64,000 nucleotides of DNA from assembly GCA_024809215.1 (NCBI GenBank), contig JANUBW010000001.1, positions 1,240,001-1,304,000 of the forward strand. Reading direction: 5' to 3'. Position numbers and translations under genes: made by a program. Each line of letters opens with the position of its first letter. Positions within the stretch are counted from its first letter, which is position 1. This document shows, piece after piece, positions 1 to 8,510 of the stretch. This stretch comes from Niastella sp. OAS944. GTDB taxonomy: Bacteria; Bacteroidota; Bacteroidia; Chitinophagales; Chitinophagaceae. The notes beneath the pieces were generated by a model that ran no database searches, had not been told where the DNA came from, and was given only the letters and a program-made list of their open reading frames with translations.

Positions 1-937
1 ACATAACTGCTGCCGCCACTGCGTGCTGCGATGGGTTTCCCAGTTTTACCGGCGCGCCAAATGTAACCATACAACCGTCACCCAAAAACTGGTTGATGAT
101 GCCGTTGTTCTTTGTAACCGTATCGATCACGATCTTAAAAAAATCATTCTGGTATTGCACAATCTCTTCGGGACTTCTATCAGAAGCATATTGGGTAAAG
201 TTGCGGATATCGACAAACATCACTGCCACCTGCATGCGTTTGCTTTCGATGGCGCCATTATTCTCCAGCATCTTTTCGGCTATTTCCATAGAGATCTGCT
301 GGCCAAAAAGATGTTCGGCCAGATGCCGCTTTTCCACTTCTACCAGTAATTTATTTATACCACTTCTTATCTGTTGAGCAACCAGCCCTGCCGCAATACC
401 TGAAAATACCAGTATGGCTACCTTTACTCCATCTGAAGCATAAAAGTGTTCATACAAAAAATAACTGAACGTAAAGTAGGATGCCGCTGAAAACACACCA
501 CAGAAAAATGATAACCAGAAATTCAACCGCAAGGTGGAAAGAATAATAAAAACAAAGTAGATATACACCACAGGTGAATTGAGCACATTGAATTGCGGAT
601 ACTGTTTTGCAATGATAAAGATCATACATGAAGGCAAACACACTTCAATAACAGTATTTACATACCGTGCGCCCAATGGTATGTGTTTACGGTTCGATCG
701 CAAATGTTTGCTAATAACAATGAACGATACTACCTCGAAAAGTAGTATCGTTACCGGGAATAACCAGGTTAAATTGAGATCAACATTTGGCGTACCGGAC
801 TCTGTTGTCTTCAACACAAACAGATCGAGAAAGCGATAACCAATACCCACAGCAAACAATATGATCAAAATAAACGTTCTGCGCTTTTCATGCAGCAACA
901 ATACCTCGTTTATATTTTCGCCGAAAAGAACTTTCAT
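1..937 (-). CDS. Membrane class III adenylate/guanylate cyclase (partial)
   Basis: Makes a cyclic nucleotide (cAMP or cGMP) from ATP/GTP; the substrate cannot be told because the C-terminal half lies beyond the window start. The frame is open for 312 codons from an ATG at 937. Residues 1-190 hold about six hydrophobic segments (roughly 21-40, 57-76, 94-110, 121-136, 140-160, 172-187), a membrane sensor region. A linker leads to a cyclase catalytic domain starting near residue 235: VMFVDIRNFT (metal-binding Asp243) and FLGDGCMVTFGAP (Asp287) are the two signature motifs. It lies 11 bases downstream of a small membrane-protein gene and on the same strand as the RND pump, so it may be the last gene of that operon. 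The cyclase family is clear; the link to the pump is inference. Confidence 0.9.
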   Translation of the reverse strand, partial: MKVLFGENINEVLLLHEKRRTFILIILFAVGIGYRFLDLFVLKTTESGTPNVDLNLTWLFPVTILLFEVVSFIVISKHLRSNRKHIPLGARYVNTVIEVCLPSCMIFIIAKQYPQFNVLNSPVVYIYFVFIILSTLRLNFWLSFFCGVFSAASYFTFSYFLYEHFYASDGVKVAILVFSGIAAGLVAQQIRSGINKLLVEVEKRHLAEHLFGQQISMEIAEKMLENNGAIESKRMQVAVMFVDIRNFTQYASDRSPEEIVQYQNDFFKIVIDTVTKNNGIINQFLGDGCMVTFGAPVKLGNPSQHAVAAAVM

Positions 938-948
938 GATAACAAGTT

Positions 949-1149
949 TTAATGGATCCTGAACTCATTGTCTTCATTACGCTGGCGCACTGGCAAACAA
1001 AGCAGTATAACACAGGCAACAAACGGCAGCGGTAAGCCCAGCCAAAACCATAACCAGAATTTTCTACCCACGGTCTTTGCCATTAAACCCGTTACAAGGG
1101 GAAAGAAAAATGGCAGCGCAATTATTGGTAAAGCAACTAAAACCTCCAT
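949..1149 (-). CDS. Small two-helix membrane protein
   Basis: A 66-residue protein of unknown function. Two hydrophobic helices are visible (about residues 3-24 and 32-53), joined by a short basic turn (KTVGRK), followed by a charged tail (RQRNEDNEFR). It sits 16 bases after the RND transporter stop and 11 bases before the cyclase start, all on the minus strand, so it is probably co-transcribed with them. It starts at ATG. No family is recognised; it could be a pump accessory peptide, but nothing in the sequence shows that. Confidence 0.6.
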   Translation of the reverse strand: MEVLVALPIIALPFFFPLVTGLMAKTVGRKFWLWFWLGLPLPFVACVILLCLPVRQRNEDNEFRIH

Positions 1150-1165
1150 ATACTAATTTTAAATA

Positions 1166-4100
1166 TTAAGCATTAATAAGCACCGGTGATGGCTGAACCG
1201 CAGCCGCCTTTTTATTGAACCTGCTTACTATTTTGTCAACGATAACATAAATAACGGGCACTACTACCAGCGTAAGCAACATAGAGCTGGTTAACCCGCC
1301 AATAAGCGCCCAGGCCATACCATTTTTCCATTCGGCCCCTGCCCCACTAGCCAACGCCAGCGGCAGCATACCAATTACCATAGCGATGGTTGTCATTAGA
1401 ATGGGACGTAACCTGGTGCGGCCTGATTCTATCAGGGCATCTACTGTTTTATACCCCTGTTGTTTTAATTGGTTGGCGCAATCAACCAGCAGGATCGCAT
1501 TTTTTGCAACCAGCCCTATGAGCATGATAATACCAAGCAGTGAGAAAATATTGAGCGACTGCATGGCCAATGCCAGCGCCAGCAATGCACCTACAATGGC
1601 AACAGGAATAGAGAACAATACCACAAACGGATAGATATAGGAATTGTACAATGCCACCATGATGAGGTATACGAAAATGATAGAGGCGATCAGGGCATAA
1701 CCCATACTTCCAAAAGCTTCGGCCTGTTGTTTCATGTTACCCTCATACTCTATTGATACACCGGCAGGCAACGGATCTTTTTCTATCGCTGCTTTTATTT
1801 CAGCACCTACCGTACCCTGCGGGCGGCCACTCACTTCACTTGAAACCGTTACAGAACTGATACGATCTTTACGCTCTAGCTTGGCCGGACCGATTGTTTT
1901 TTCTATAGCAGCAAACTGGTTGAGCCTGATCACCTCACCGGTTGTATTTACAAATGATAACTGTTGCAGGTCATTTACCGAGCCCCTATCAAATGCATCG
2001 AGCTTAACCGTGATATCATAGTCATACTGTCCTTCCGATAACTGGGCATCACTGTTACCACTGAATGCCAGCTTTATGGTATTTCCAACCTGGTCCATTC
2101 GCAGACCCAGCGCCATCATTTTGTTTTTATCGATGCGGATACTAACCTCAGGTTTATCATTTTCAATAGAGATCTTTGCATCGGCAGCACCGGGAACCGA
2201 TTTTATCTTTTGCAACACCGTATCGGCAAAGGATAACAACTGGTTTACATTACTACCGCTTAACACTACCTGTATAGGCGCTTCGCTGGTGCTACCCATA
2301 ATATCTACGTTAGCGATCCTGATCTTGGCGCCCGTGATCTTTTCCTGCAATTCCTTTTTTATCACCTGCGAGAACTGCTCTGTACTAAATGGACGTTCGC
2401 TTTTATCAACCAGTTTCACACTTACTTCGGCCAAATGCCTTTCGCCCTGCGCCGCAAACTGGTTATCGTTTTTACCCATAGAAGAAAACACATTTACCAC
2501 TTCGGGTTTTGAAAGAATGTACCGCTCTACTTCCTGCGTTTTCAAATTGGTTTGTTCAATAGTGGCATCTTTAGGTAATTCAACCTTCACCACCAGTTCA
2601 CCACGATCGCCCATATTCACAAATTCATTGCCTATAAAACCACCGCCAACCAGTGAAAAAGAACCAACCAGTAATGCCAGCGTAGTGATCAATACCCAAC
2701 GTTTATGGGCCAGGCTCCACTTCAACAACACAGTATAACTTTCGGTAAGACGGTTAATGCGTTGCTCTACCCAAAGAATAATACGCCCGCCCGGTTTCTT
2801 TTTATTGGGATGTGTTAACTTACCAAAGCGCGAAACCAGCAATGGCGTCAACGTAAAACAAACAAAAAGACTCATAAGGGTTGATACCACCACAACCATG
2901 GAGAACTGACGAAGGATATCGGCTATCATACCATCAACCATTGTTATAGGCAGGAACACAACCACATCAACAAGGGTAATTGACATGGCCGTAAAACCGA
3001 TCTCATTTCTTCCATCCAGGGCTGCTTTTCGCTTGTCCTTCCCCATTTCCATATGCCGTTGAATGTTCTCCAATACAACGATGCTGTCATCGACCAATAT
3101 GCCCGCTACCAACGACAGGGCCAACAGGGTCATAAGATTGAAAGTAAACCCAAACAGATGTATACCAATGAATGTAGAAACCAACGATGCCGGAATGGCG
3201 ATCATTACAATTACCGCATTGCGCATACTGTGCAAAAACACCAGCATCACCAGGGCCACCAATACAATTGCCAGCATCAGATCGTGATTAACAGCTTCGG
3301 CAGCTTTCATGGTAAACTCCGACGAGTCCTGTGCAATGGCAAACTTTAATTCATCAGCGGCATATTCCTTTTCCAGCTTTTCGATCTCTTCATGCATTTG
3401 CCTGCTTACCTCTACCGCATTGGCATCGGTTTGTTTGTATACCAGTAAACCTATGGCGGTATTGGCGTTGTAGCGGCTTACCGTCTCGGTTTCTTTAACG
3501 CCATCGATAACAACAGCTACATCATTGAGGTGAATGGCCCTTCCATCGCGATTGGCGATCACCACATCTTCTATATCTTCAGGCTTTTTAAATTTGCCGG
3601 CCAGGCGAATGGTGGTTTCACCCCGGGTATTTTTAACTGAACCCGCAGGAAAATCGAGATTGGAAGTTTCAATTGCTTTTAATACCTGTTGCACATCCAG
3701 CGCATATAGTTCCAGTTTCTTACGATCGATATTAACGCGCACCTGGCGTTCTTCACCACCCATTATACCTACGTTGGCCACGCCTTCCAGTTTCGACAAT
3801 AAAGGCACGATCCTTTGTTTTACCACATCGTACAATGCGCGGTTGTCGGTTTTGGCGGCTATCGACATTTTCATGATCGGCGCTTCATCTACCGAAAACT
3901 TTGATACCACCGGATCTTTTGCATCATCGGGCAAACGCGAAGCGATGGCATTTACCTTTCGTTGCGCATCCTGCATCGCCTGATCGATATCTACATCGGC
4001 CTTGAACTCGATGATCACATTCGACTGGCCTTCGAGCGATTTTGATTTTATATTATCCAGTTTCTCCAATGAAGAAACCGCATCTTCTATCTCCTTCGTT

Positions 4101-4288
4101 ACCGAGTTCTCTACTTCGGAAGGAGCAGCACCCGGGTATGAGGTGCTTATGGTTATTATTTGTTTCGACATCTTGGGCAGCAGTTCGTACCCGATAGAGA
4201 AATAGCTTACTATTCCTATAAGACCCAGCACCGTGAATATTACTACGATGAGTGTGGGTCGTTTTATTGATAGTTCTGTTAATGACAT
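1166..4288 (-). CDS. RND efflux transporter, inner-membrane subunit (pump 1)
   Basis: Proton-driven inner-membrane pump of the HAE1/AcrB-like RND family; 1040 residues, the usual length. The first transmembrane helix follows the typical SIKRP start. TM4 carries the proton-relay acidic pair in GILVDDSIVVLEN, and TM10 carries the lysine in GLVAKNAILLVD. Two large periplasmic loops (about residues 35-330 and 550-850) form the porter and docking domains. It is third in a minus-strand operon after a TolC-like channel and a membrane-fusion adaptor, separated from the adaptor gene by a 201-base repeat-rich spacer. Substrate is unknown; the sequence does not resemble the metal-exporting CusA type in any obvious way, so drug, lipid or metabolite export is more likely. 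Paralogue of the pump at 21.2-24.4 kb. Confidence 0.96.
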   Translation of the reverse strand: MSLTELSIKRPTLIVVIFTVLGLIGIVSYFSIGYELLPKMSKQIITISTSYPGAAPSEVENSVTKEIEDAVSSLEKLDNIKSKSLEGQSNVIIEFKADVDIDQAMQDAQRKVNAIASRLPDDAKDPVVSKFSVDEAPIMKMSIAAKTDNRALYDVVKQRIVPLLSKLEGVANVGIMGGEERQVRVNIDRKKLELYALDVQQVLKAIETSNLDFPAGSVKNTRGETTIRLAGKFKKPEDIEDVVIANRDGRAIHLNDVAVVIDGVKETETVSRYNANTAIGLLVYKQTDANAVEVSRQMHEEIEKLEKEYAADELKFAIAQDSSEFTMKAAEAVNHDLMLAIVLVALVMLVFLHSMRNAVIVMIAIPASLVSTFIGIHLFGFTFNLMTLLALSLVAGILVDDSIVVLENIQRHMEMGKDKRKAALDGRNEIGFTAMSITLVDVVVFLPITMVDGMIADILRQFSMVVVVSTLMSLFVCFTLTPLLVSRFGKLTHPNKKKPGGRIILWVEQRINRLTESYTVLLKWSLAHKRWVLITTLALLVGSFSLVGGGFIGNEFVNMGDRGELVVKVELPKDATIEQTNLKTQEVERYILSKPEVVNVFSSMGKNDNQFAAQGERHLAEVSVKLVDKSERPFSTEQFSQVIKKELQEKITGAKIRIANVDIMGSTSEAPIQVVLSGSNVNQLLSFADTVLQKIKSVPGAADAKISIENDKPEVSIRIDKNKMMALGLRMDQVGNTIKLAFSGNSDAQLSEGQYDYDITVKLDAFDRGSVNDLQQLSFVNTTGEVIRLNQFAAIEKTIGPAKLERKDRISSVTVSSEVSGRPQGTVGAEIKAAIEKDPLPAGVSIEYEGNMKQQAEAFGSMGYALIASIIFVYLIMVALYNSYIYPFVVLFSIPVAIVGALLALALAMQSLNIFSLLGIIMLIGLVAKNAILLVDCANQLKQQGYKTVDALIESGRTRLRPILMTTIAMVIGMLPLALASGAGAEWKNGMAWALIGGLTSSMLLTLVVVPVIYVIVDKIVSRFNKKAAAVQPSPVLINA

Positions 4289-4298
4289 ATGTTGTTGG

Positions 4299-4462
4299 TT
4301 GACGAGTTAATCCCGATGCAATCGGGAACGAGTTGACGAGGGCTGTAAGCTTGAGACTTGCGTTTATATTCAGCAGTCATACTGCTCAGCCTTTAGCGTT
4401 CAGCTGTATTTGTATTTGCGTTCAGCTTTAGGCCTTTGGCTTTCGGCTGTATTTGTATTTGC
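4299..4462. repeat. Short intra-operon direct repeats and hairpin
   Basis: The spacer between the adaptor and RND genes of pump 1 holds two copies of TTGACGAG (4299-4306, 4333-4340) flanking a 7-bp hairpin (TCCCGAT/ATCGGGA, 4311-4327), then two exact 17-base copies of GCTGTATTTGTATTTGC (4403-4419 and 4446-4462), with further TTCAGCTT/CAGCTTGC-like words between and after. It looks like a dispersed low-complexity Bacteroidota repeat rather than coding DNA. It could act as an mRNA stability or attenuation element between two operon genes; that is inference. Confidence 0.65.
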
Positions 4463-4489
4463 TTACAGCTTAAAGCTTGCAGCTTGCGT

Positions 4490-5542
4490 TTACTGTTCAG
4501 CTTTCACTGCCTTTCCGTTTTCGAGGTTCAACTGGCCGGAGGTAACCACCTGGTCGCCGGTCTGTAATCCTTCGAGCACCTGTACTTTTGCAGGTGTTAT
4601 CTTTCCGGTTTTAATAACCCGCTGTTGCACCTTATTATTAATTACTACGTATACAGTTGCCTGTTTTGTACCTGCCAGCAAAGCGCTTACAGGAACTGAC
4701 AAACCGGTTTCGGCAATACCACCAGAGAAAGTGACATCGGCCAGAATACCTGCTTTCAGCTTTTCTTTACCATTATTGGGCAGATCGATCTCGGTTAAAA
4801 ATTTTCCGGCAGCATCTGCTTTATCACTGATCATACTTACTTGGGCAGGTTGTGGTGCATTTAATACAACGCTGTTCACTGTTACTGCCTGCCCTGTCTT
4901 TACCTTTACGGCTTCCTGTTCACTCAGGTAAATATTTATCTTCAATGAAGCATTGTCTATCAGTTGAGCCAGAACGGTACCAAATGAAACATAAGAGCCG
5001 GCTTCTACTGTTACGTTCTCTATTTTACCGGTAAAGGGCGAACTAATTTGCATGTGTGCTATCTGTTGCAGCATTTCTTTTTTCTGCGCCAGTAACGATG
5101 CGTATTGCAGTTTTACACTTTCCAGTTGCATAGATGTGGCACCGCCCATTTCTATCAACTTTGTGTACCGGTTAATATCGAGCATTGCTTTTGCCAGCGA
5201 CGATTCAATACTGCCCAGTTGTGCATGCAGCACAGCCGCATCGAGTTGTGCAATTACCTGTCCTTTACGCACTACATCACCATTCTTTATATATAACCCA
5301 ACCAGCTTGCCCTGTACTTCCGATGCTATCTTTACTTCTTTAGCGGGCGCTGTAGTTCCATTAATAGTAAAAGCGGTATTGAATGAATCAACTTTTACAA
5401 TGGCAGCTTTTACCGGTATCACCGCATTGTCTTTAACCGGTTGTGCAGCCAGATCGATCTTTGCTTTGTTATTCGCCAGCACCACACCAATGCTACCGGC
5501 AATTAATACAACTACTGTTATTTGAATGATCTTCTTTTTCAT
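4490..5542 (-). CDS. RND efflux periplasmic adaptor (pump 1)
   Basis: Membrane-fusion protein that bridges the RND pump and the outer-membrane channel; 350 residues, usual size. The N-terminus is a signal anchor (KKKIIQITVVVLIAGSIGVVL). After it come a beta-barrel/lipoyl half (VQGKLVGLYIKNGDVVRKGQVIAQLD, split here only by description: about residues 75-100), a short alpha-hairpin (100-150), the second lipoyl half (ISSPFTGKIENVTVEAGSYV, about 165-185) and a C-terminal membrane-proximal domain ending QTGDQVVTSGQLNLENG. It follows the TolC gene with a one-base gap, which implies translational coupling. Pairs with the transporter at 1166-4288. Confidence 0.95.
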   Translation of the reverse strand: MKKKIIQITVVVLIAGSIGVVLANNKAKIDLAAQPVKDNAVIPVKAAIVKVDSFNTAFTINGTTAPAKEVKIASEVQGKLVGLYIKNGDVVRKGQVIAQLDAAVLHAQLGSIESSLAKAMLDINRYTKLIEMGGATSMQLESVKLQYASLLAQKKEMLQQIAHMQISSPFTGKIENVTVEAGSYVSFGTVLAQLIDNASLKINIYLSEQEAVKVKTGQAVTVNSVVLNAPQPAQVSMISDKADAAGKFLTEIDLPNNGKEKLKAGILADVTFSGGIAETGLSVPVSALLAGTKQATVYVVINNKVQQRVIKTGKITPAKVQVLEGLQTGDQVVTSGQLNLENGKAVKAEQ

Positions 5543-5543
5543 G

Positions 5544-6905
5544 TTATAATGAATTTCTGTATTCAGTTAATAATGTTCCGTTTGCTTTATGAGCATTTAC
5601 CAGGCTGGTTTGTACATTTATTTGCGCCTGGGTATATAAGTTTCGCGACTGGCTTAACTCTCTTTCGGCATCGAGCAATTCAATGAGCGTGGTTATGCCT
5701 TCGGTATACAGCGCTTTGCGGGAGGTGAATACTTTTTCTGCCAGCTCAAGGTTCTGTTGTGTTATGAGCACTTGTTTGCGATTATTCTGAAGCGTTTCGC
5801 TGGCCGATACCCATTCCATATTTGCCAGTTGCTGCTGCTGTTCATTACGGAATTGCAATTGTTGTAATTCTACCTGCGCTATGTTTAACCGGTTCTTTCT
5901 TCTATGGCCATCGAACAGGGGAATGGAAGTAGTGATACCAATCGTTGAGCTTTTATAACCATAATCGCCTTTCAGCGCATCGCTCATTTTATTGTACTGC
6001 GATTGATAATTGAACCGGGCGAATGCATTTACCGTTGGCAATTTTTCAGCCCTTATCATTTTCAACTCCAGTTCTTTTGAAGCGATCAACTGGCGGTACA
6101 GGTGTACATCTTCACGCTCATACAAACGGGTGCCGCCACTTTGTAATGATTGAGGTCCGCCGGCGAGCTCATTGGTAATGGTAACGGTGGCATTGGCTGG
6201 TACGCCCAACAGGTATTTAAAATATACCAACTGCTGATCGTACTTTGTTTGCCATTGATCTAACTGTGATTGAATGTTGGCGGCGTTGATCTGTAACGAT
6301 TCAAAATCGATGCGTTTCAGCACCCCGCTTTCATATTGGGCTTTGGCAATGCTTTCAATTTCGCGGATGTTTTTGTAATCCTTATTTGTGGTATTGATCT
6401 TTTCTGTGGTAGCCAGCAGATCATAATAGGCCGTGGCCACCTGATACACCAGCTCCTCGCGGCTAAGCAGGTGTTTTGTTTCTGCAATACCGGTATTCAT
6501 TTCAGCGGCATCAACCTGCAACCTGGCCGCTTTGCTAATAAGGGTTTGGGTAGCTTCAATACTGGCACCTGTTGAATAGCGTGTTCCAAATTGAACGGGG
6601 ATAAGGTCTTTATCGGGTTCGCCGATAAACTTACCGGGTAACATTTGAGATGGCAGCGCGGCATTATACTCGGCTTTGCTGCTAAAATTTAGCTGAGGTA
6701 ACCAGGCTGCCTTTGCAACGCGAACGCCATAACCTGCTATTGGGTTATTAAGGCTGTCGGCCTTTAAAGAATAATTGTTAGCCAGCGCCATATCAATGGC
6801 CTGTTTAATATCAATGGATGTGGTTGGCGATTGTGCCTCGCTTCGCAGAACGCCGATCAGTAATAATACCGGCAAACTGGTTAACCATCTCCGCCTTTTG
6901 CTCAT
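5544..6905 (-). CDS. TolC-family outer-membrane efflux channel (pump 1)
   Basis: Outer-membrane channel of a tripartite pump; 453 residues with a signal peptide (residues 1-24, ending SEAQ). The two repeated OEP domains are visible as long amphipathic helices with heptad character (about 130-230 and 330-445) and the family hallmarks around AKAAWLPQLNFSS and ITTLIELLDAERELSQ. First gene of the minus-strand pump 1 operon, one base from the adaptor gene. An inverted repeat sits directly before its start (6914-6951) and is a plausible operator. Related in layout to the TolC gene at 18.8-20.1 kb. Confidence 0.94.
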   Translation of the reverse strand: MSKRRRWLTSLPVLLLIGVLRSEAQSPTTSIDIKQAIDMALANNYSLKADSLNNPIAGYGVRVAKAAWLPQLNFSSKAEYNAALPSQMLPGKFIGEPDKDLIPVQFGTRYSTGASIEATQTLISKAARLQVDAAEMNTGIAETKHLLSREELVYQVATAYYDLLATTEKINTTNKDYKNIREIESIAKAQYESGVLKRIDFESLQINAANIQSQLDQWQTKYDQQLVYFKYLLGVPANATVTITNELAGGPQSLQSGGTRLYEREDVHLYRQLIASKELELKMIRAEKLPTVNAFARFNYQSQYNKMSDALKGDYGYKSSTIGITTSIPLFDGHRRKNRLNIAQVELQQLQFRNEQQQQLANMEWVSASETLQNNRKQVLITQQNLELAEKVFTSRKALYTEGITTLIELLDAERELSQSRNLYTQAQINVQTSLVNAHKANGTLLTEYRNSL

Positions 6906-6913
6906 AAAATTGG

Positions 6914-6951
6914 TTTTGACTTTTTAATAAAATTTGATTGACAAGTCAAAA
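6914..6951. promoter_or_regulatory. Inverted-repeat operator candidate upstream of pump 1
   Basis: Nine-base inverted arms TTTTGACTT (6914-6922) and AAGTCAAAA (6943-6951) are separated by 20 bases, and a shorter palindrome TTGACaaGTCAA (6938-6949) overlaps the distal arm. The element begins 9 bases upstream of the TolC start codon at 6905, where a repressor or activator would act on the pump 1 operon. The binding protein is unknown; the upstream AraC-type gene is one candidate. Confidence 0.45.
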
Positions 6952-7130
6952 TTGCGACGTACAAAAGGCGATACGGTTCCGTTTGGCCAATGCGAACAGC
7001 ATATACCTGTTCGTATTTCGTTATTTAAAAGTTGGAACCAATAAGTAGTTGACGATCAGTAAGCAGTGATTTCTCCGAACGCCGTTCCGATTAATAAATC
7101 CGAACGGTTCGGCTGCAAAAAATGAACAGA

Positions 7131-8339
7131 TCAGGACGCTGTAGTGAGGGAAGTTTGCTTTTCGCGAAACTCGGTAGGCGTAAGACCCGTAAATTTCTTA
7201 AAGACGGTATTGAATGTGGTTTTAGAATTGAACCCCGCTTCGAACCCAATGGAAAGAATGGTATGGTTACTGCTTTTTTCATCGAGCAGCAAGCGCTTGG
7301 CATCTTCAACCCGGTAGTTGTTTACCACCTCATAAAAACTTTTCATCATGCCTTCATTCAGCGCCTGCGAAACCTGGTAAGCAGGTACCTGCAGTTTACC
7401 GGCCACCTGTTGAAGGGTTAGTTCCGCCTCCTGGTATAGCTTTTCTTCTTCCATTAAAACAATGATCTTCTTTACAAGTACCTCCATACGGTCATCGCTT
7501 TGTACGGTTTTGGCGGGTTTGGGCTTTTTACCGTTTGAGCCATTTATTTCAATATCAGCCGCTTGCTGTATGGTTGCCTCGGTAGCTTCCTTGTTTACAC
7601 CAGGTTGAACCTGCCAAACCGTATACTGTTTTATACCCAGCCAGGTAGCTACATATATATAAGGAGCACCTACCGACATATTAATAAGCAGTATCAGGCT
7701 GATGTGGTTAGGAAAAACAAACATGAGCGGAAAGGCCACAAAAAATACCCCAATTAAAACCAGGAACCCATTCACAAGATACCGGGCCCAGTTAAGATCG
7801 ATGCGGCTTGTTTCGGAAAAGAGCTGGCGTATAGACCGTTGATAAGAAATTAACTGACTGCGGGCCATGAAATAATACACTACCTGTAAAACAGGCCGCC
7901 CCATTACAAGTAGTATAGTAGTAGGGCTACCCAACACACCAATGGGCACCATTCCGGCATCGGGATAAAGCTTTGAATACTTTAAAAGATTAAAGTAGGT
8001 TGGTATCACCCACAAAACACATATTATAAAATGCGGCCAGGCCTTTCGAAAAGTGATCGTTTCTTTAAAACTTCGAATGTAGAGATATAAAAAAGGACCA
8101 GGGAGAAGGGGAAGTGACTGTACAAAAAAACTATTTTGCCAGCCAACAAAATGAACAATGATCGGCAACGACATTACTGCAGAAACGCTCATGATAAAAC
8201 AGGCCAGAAATAAGTTAACCGATTTATCGCCCCGGGGGTGAAAGAAGATAAGCGCAGCCAATAGCATTCCTTGCAGAACACCCAGGCCGAGAACCATTCT
8301 CAAAATATTTTCAGAAACAGTTAGTGTCATCATACCCAT
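7131..8339 (-). CDS. AraC-family regulator with N-terminal membrane domain
   Basis: Transcription factor of a Bacteroidota type in which a multi-pass membrane module replaces the usual cupin sensor. Residues about 8-240 contain six to seven hydrophobic helices (starting near LRMVLGLGVLQGMLLAALIF and ending near LLINMSVGAPYIYVATWLG). A charged linker with KKPKPAK follows, then a C-terminal AraC DNA-binding domain (about 290-395) with two helix-turn-helices; the second contains SIGFEAGFNSKTTFNTVFKK followed by FTGLTPTEFR, the family signature. It lies upstream of pump 1 on the same strand with a 225-base gap, so it could regulate that operon, but no direct evidence exists. Confidence 0.88.
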   Translation of the reverse strand: MGMMTLTVSENILRMVLGLGVLQGMLLAALIFFHPRGDKSVNLFLACFIMSVSAVMSLPIIVHFVGWQNSFFVQSLPLLPGPFLYLYIRSFKETITFRKAWPHFIICVLWVIPTYFNLLKYSKLYPDAGMVPIGVLGSPTTILLVMGRPVLQVVYYFMARSQLISYQRSIRQLFSETSRIDLNWARYLVNGFLVLIGVFFVAFPLMFVFPNHISLILLINMSVGAPYIYVATWLGIKQYTVWQVQPGVNKEATEATIQQAADIEINGSNGKKPKPAKTVQSDDRMEVLVKKIIVLMEEEKLYQEAELTLQQVAGKLQVPAYQVSQALNEGMMKSFYEVVNNYRVEDAKRLLLDEKSSNHTILSIGFEAGFNSKTTFNTVFKKFTGLTPTEFREKQTSLTTAS

Positions 8340-8414
8340 AATTTGGCGGGTACGGGGCTACAGAACTTTCGATCAAAGATAATGAAACCGGGCAATGGCA
8401 GCCAAAAGGTTAAT

Positions 8415-8444
8415 AAAAAAGGGACAGCCAAAAATGACCGTCCC
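8415..8444 (-). terminator. Rho-independent terminator after the pectate lyase gene
   Basis: On the minus strand GGGACGG pairs with CTGTCCC (one mismatch) around a 10-base loop, followed directly by TTTTTT. It lies 67 bases after the stop of the pectate lyase gene and before the AraC gene. Confidence 0.65.
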
Positions 8445-8510
8445 GTAATTGCCTAAAAGTGTGAACCATCTATAAATGCACAGAATTAAATACGTTGAAA
8501 CCCAAAAAGG

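Noticed and set aside
2076-2738. 220-residue plus-strand open frame opposite the RND gene
   Set aside because: It is antisense to a clearly conserved transporter and lacks protein-like composition; it is a shadow frame.
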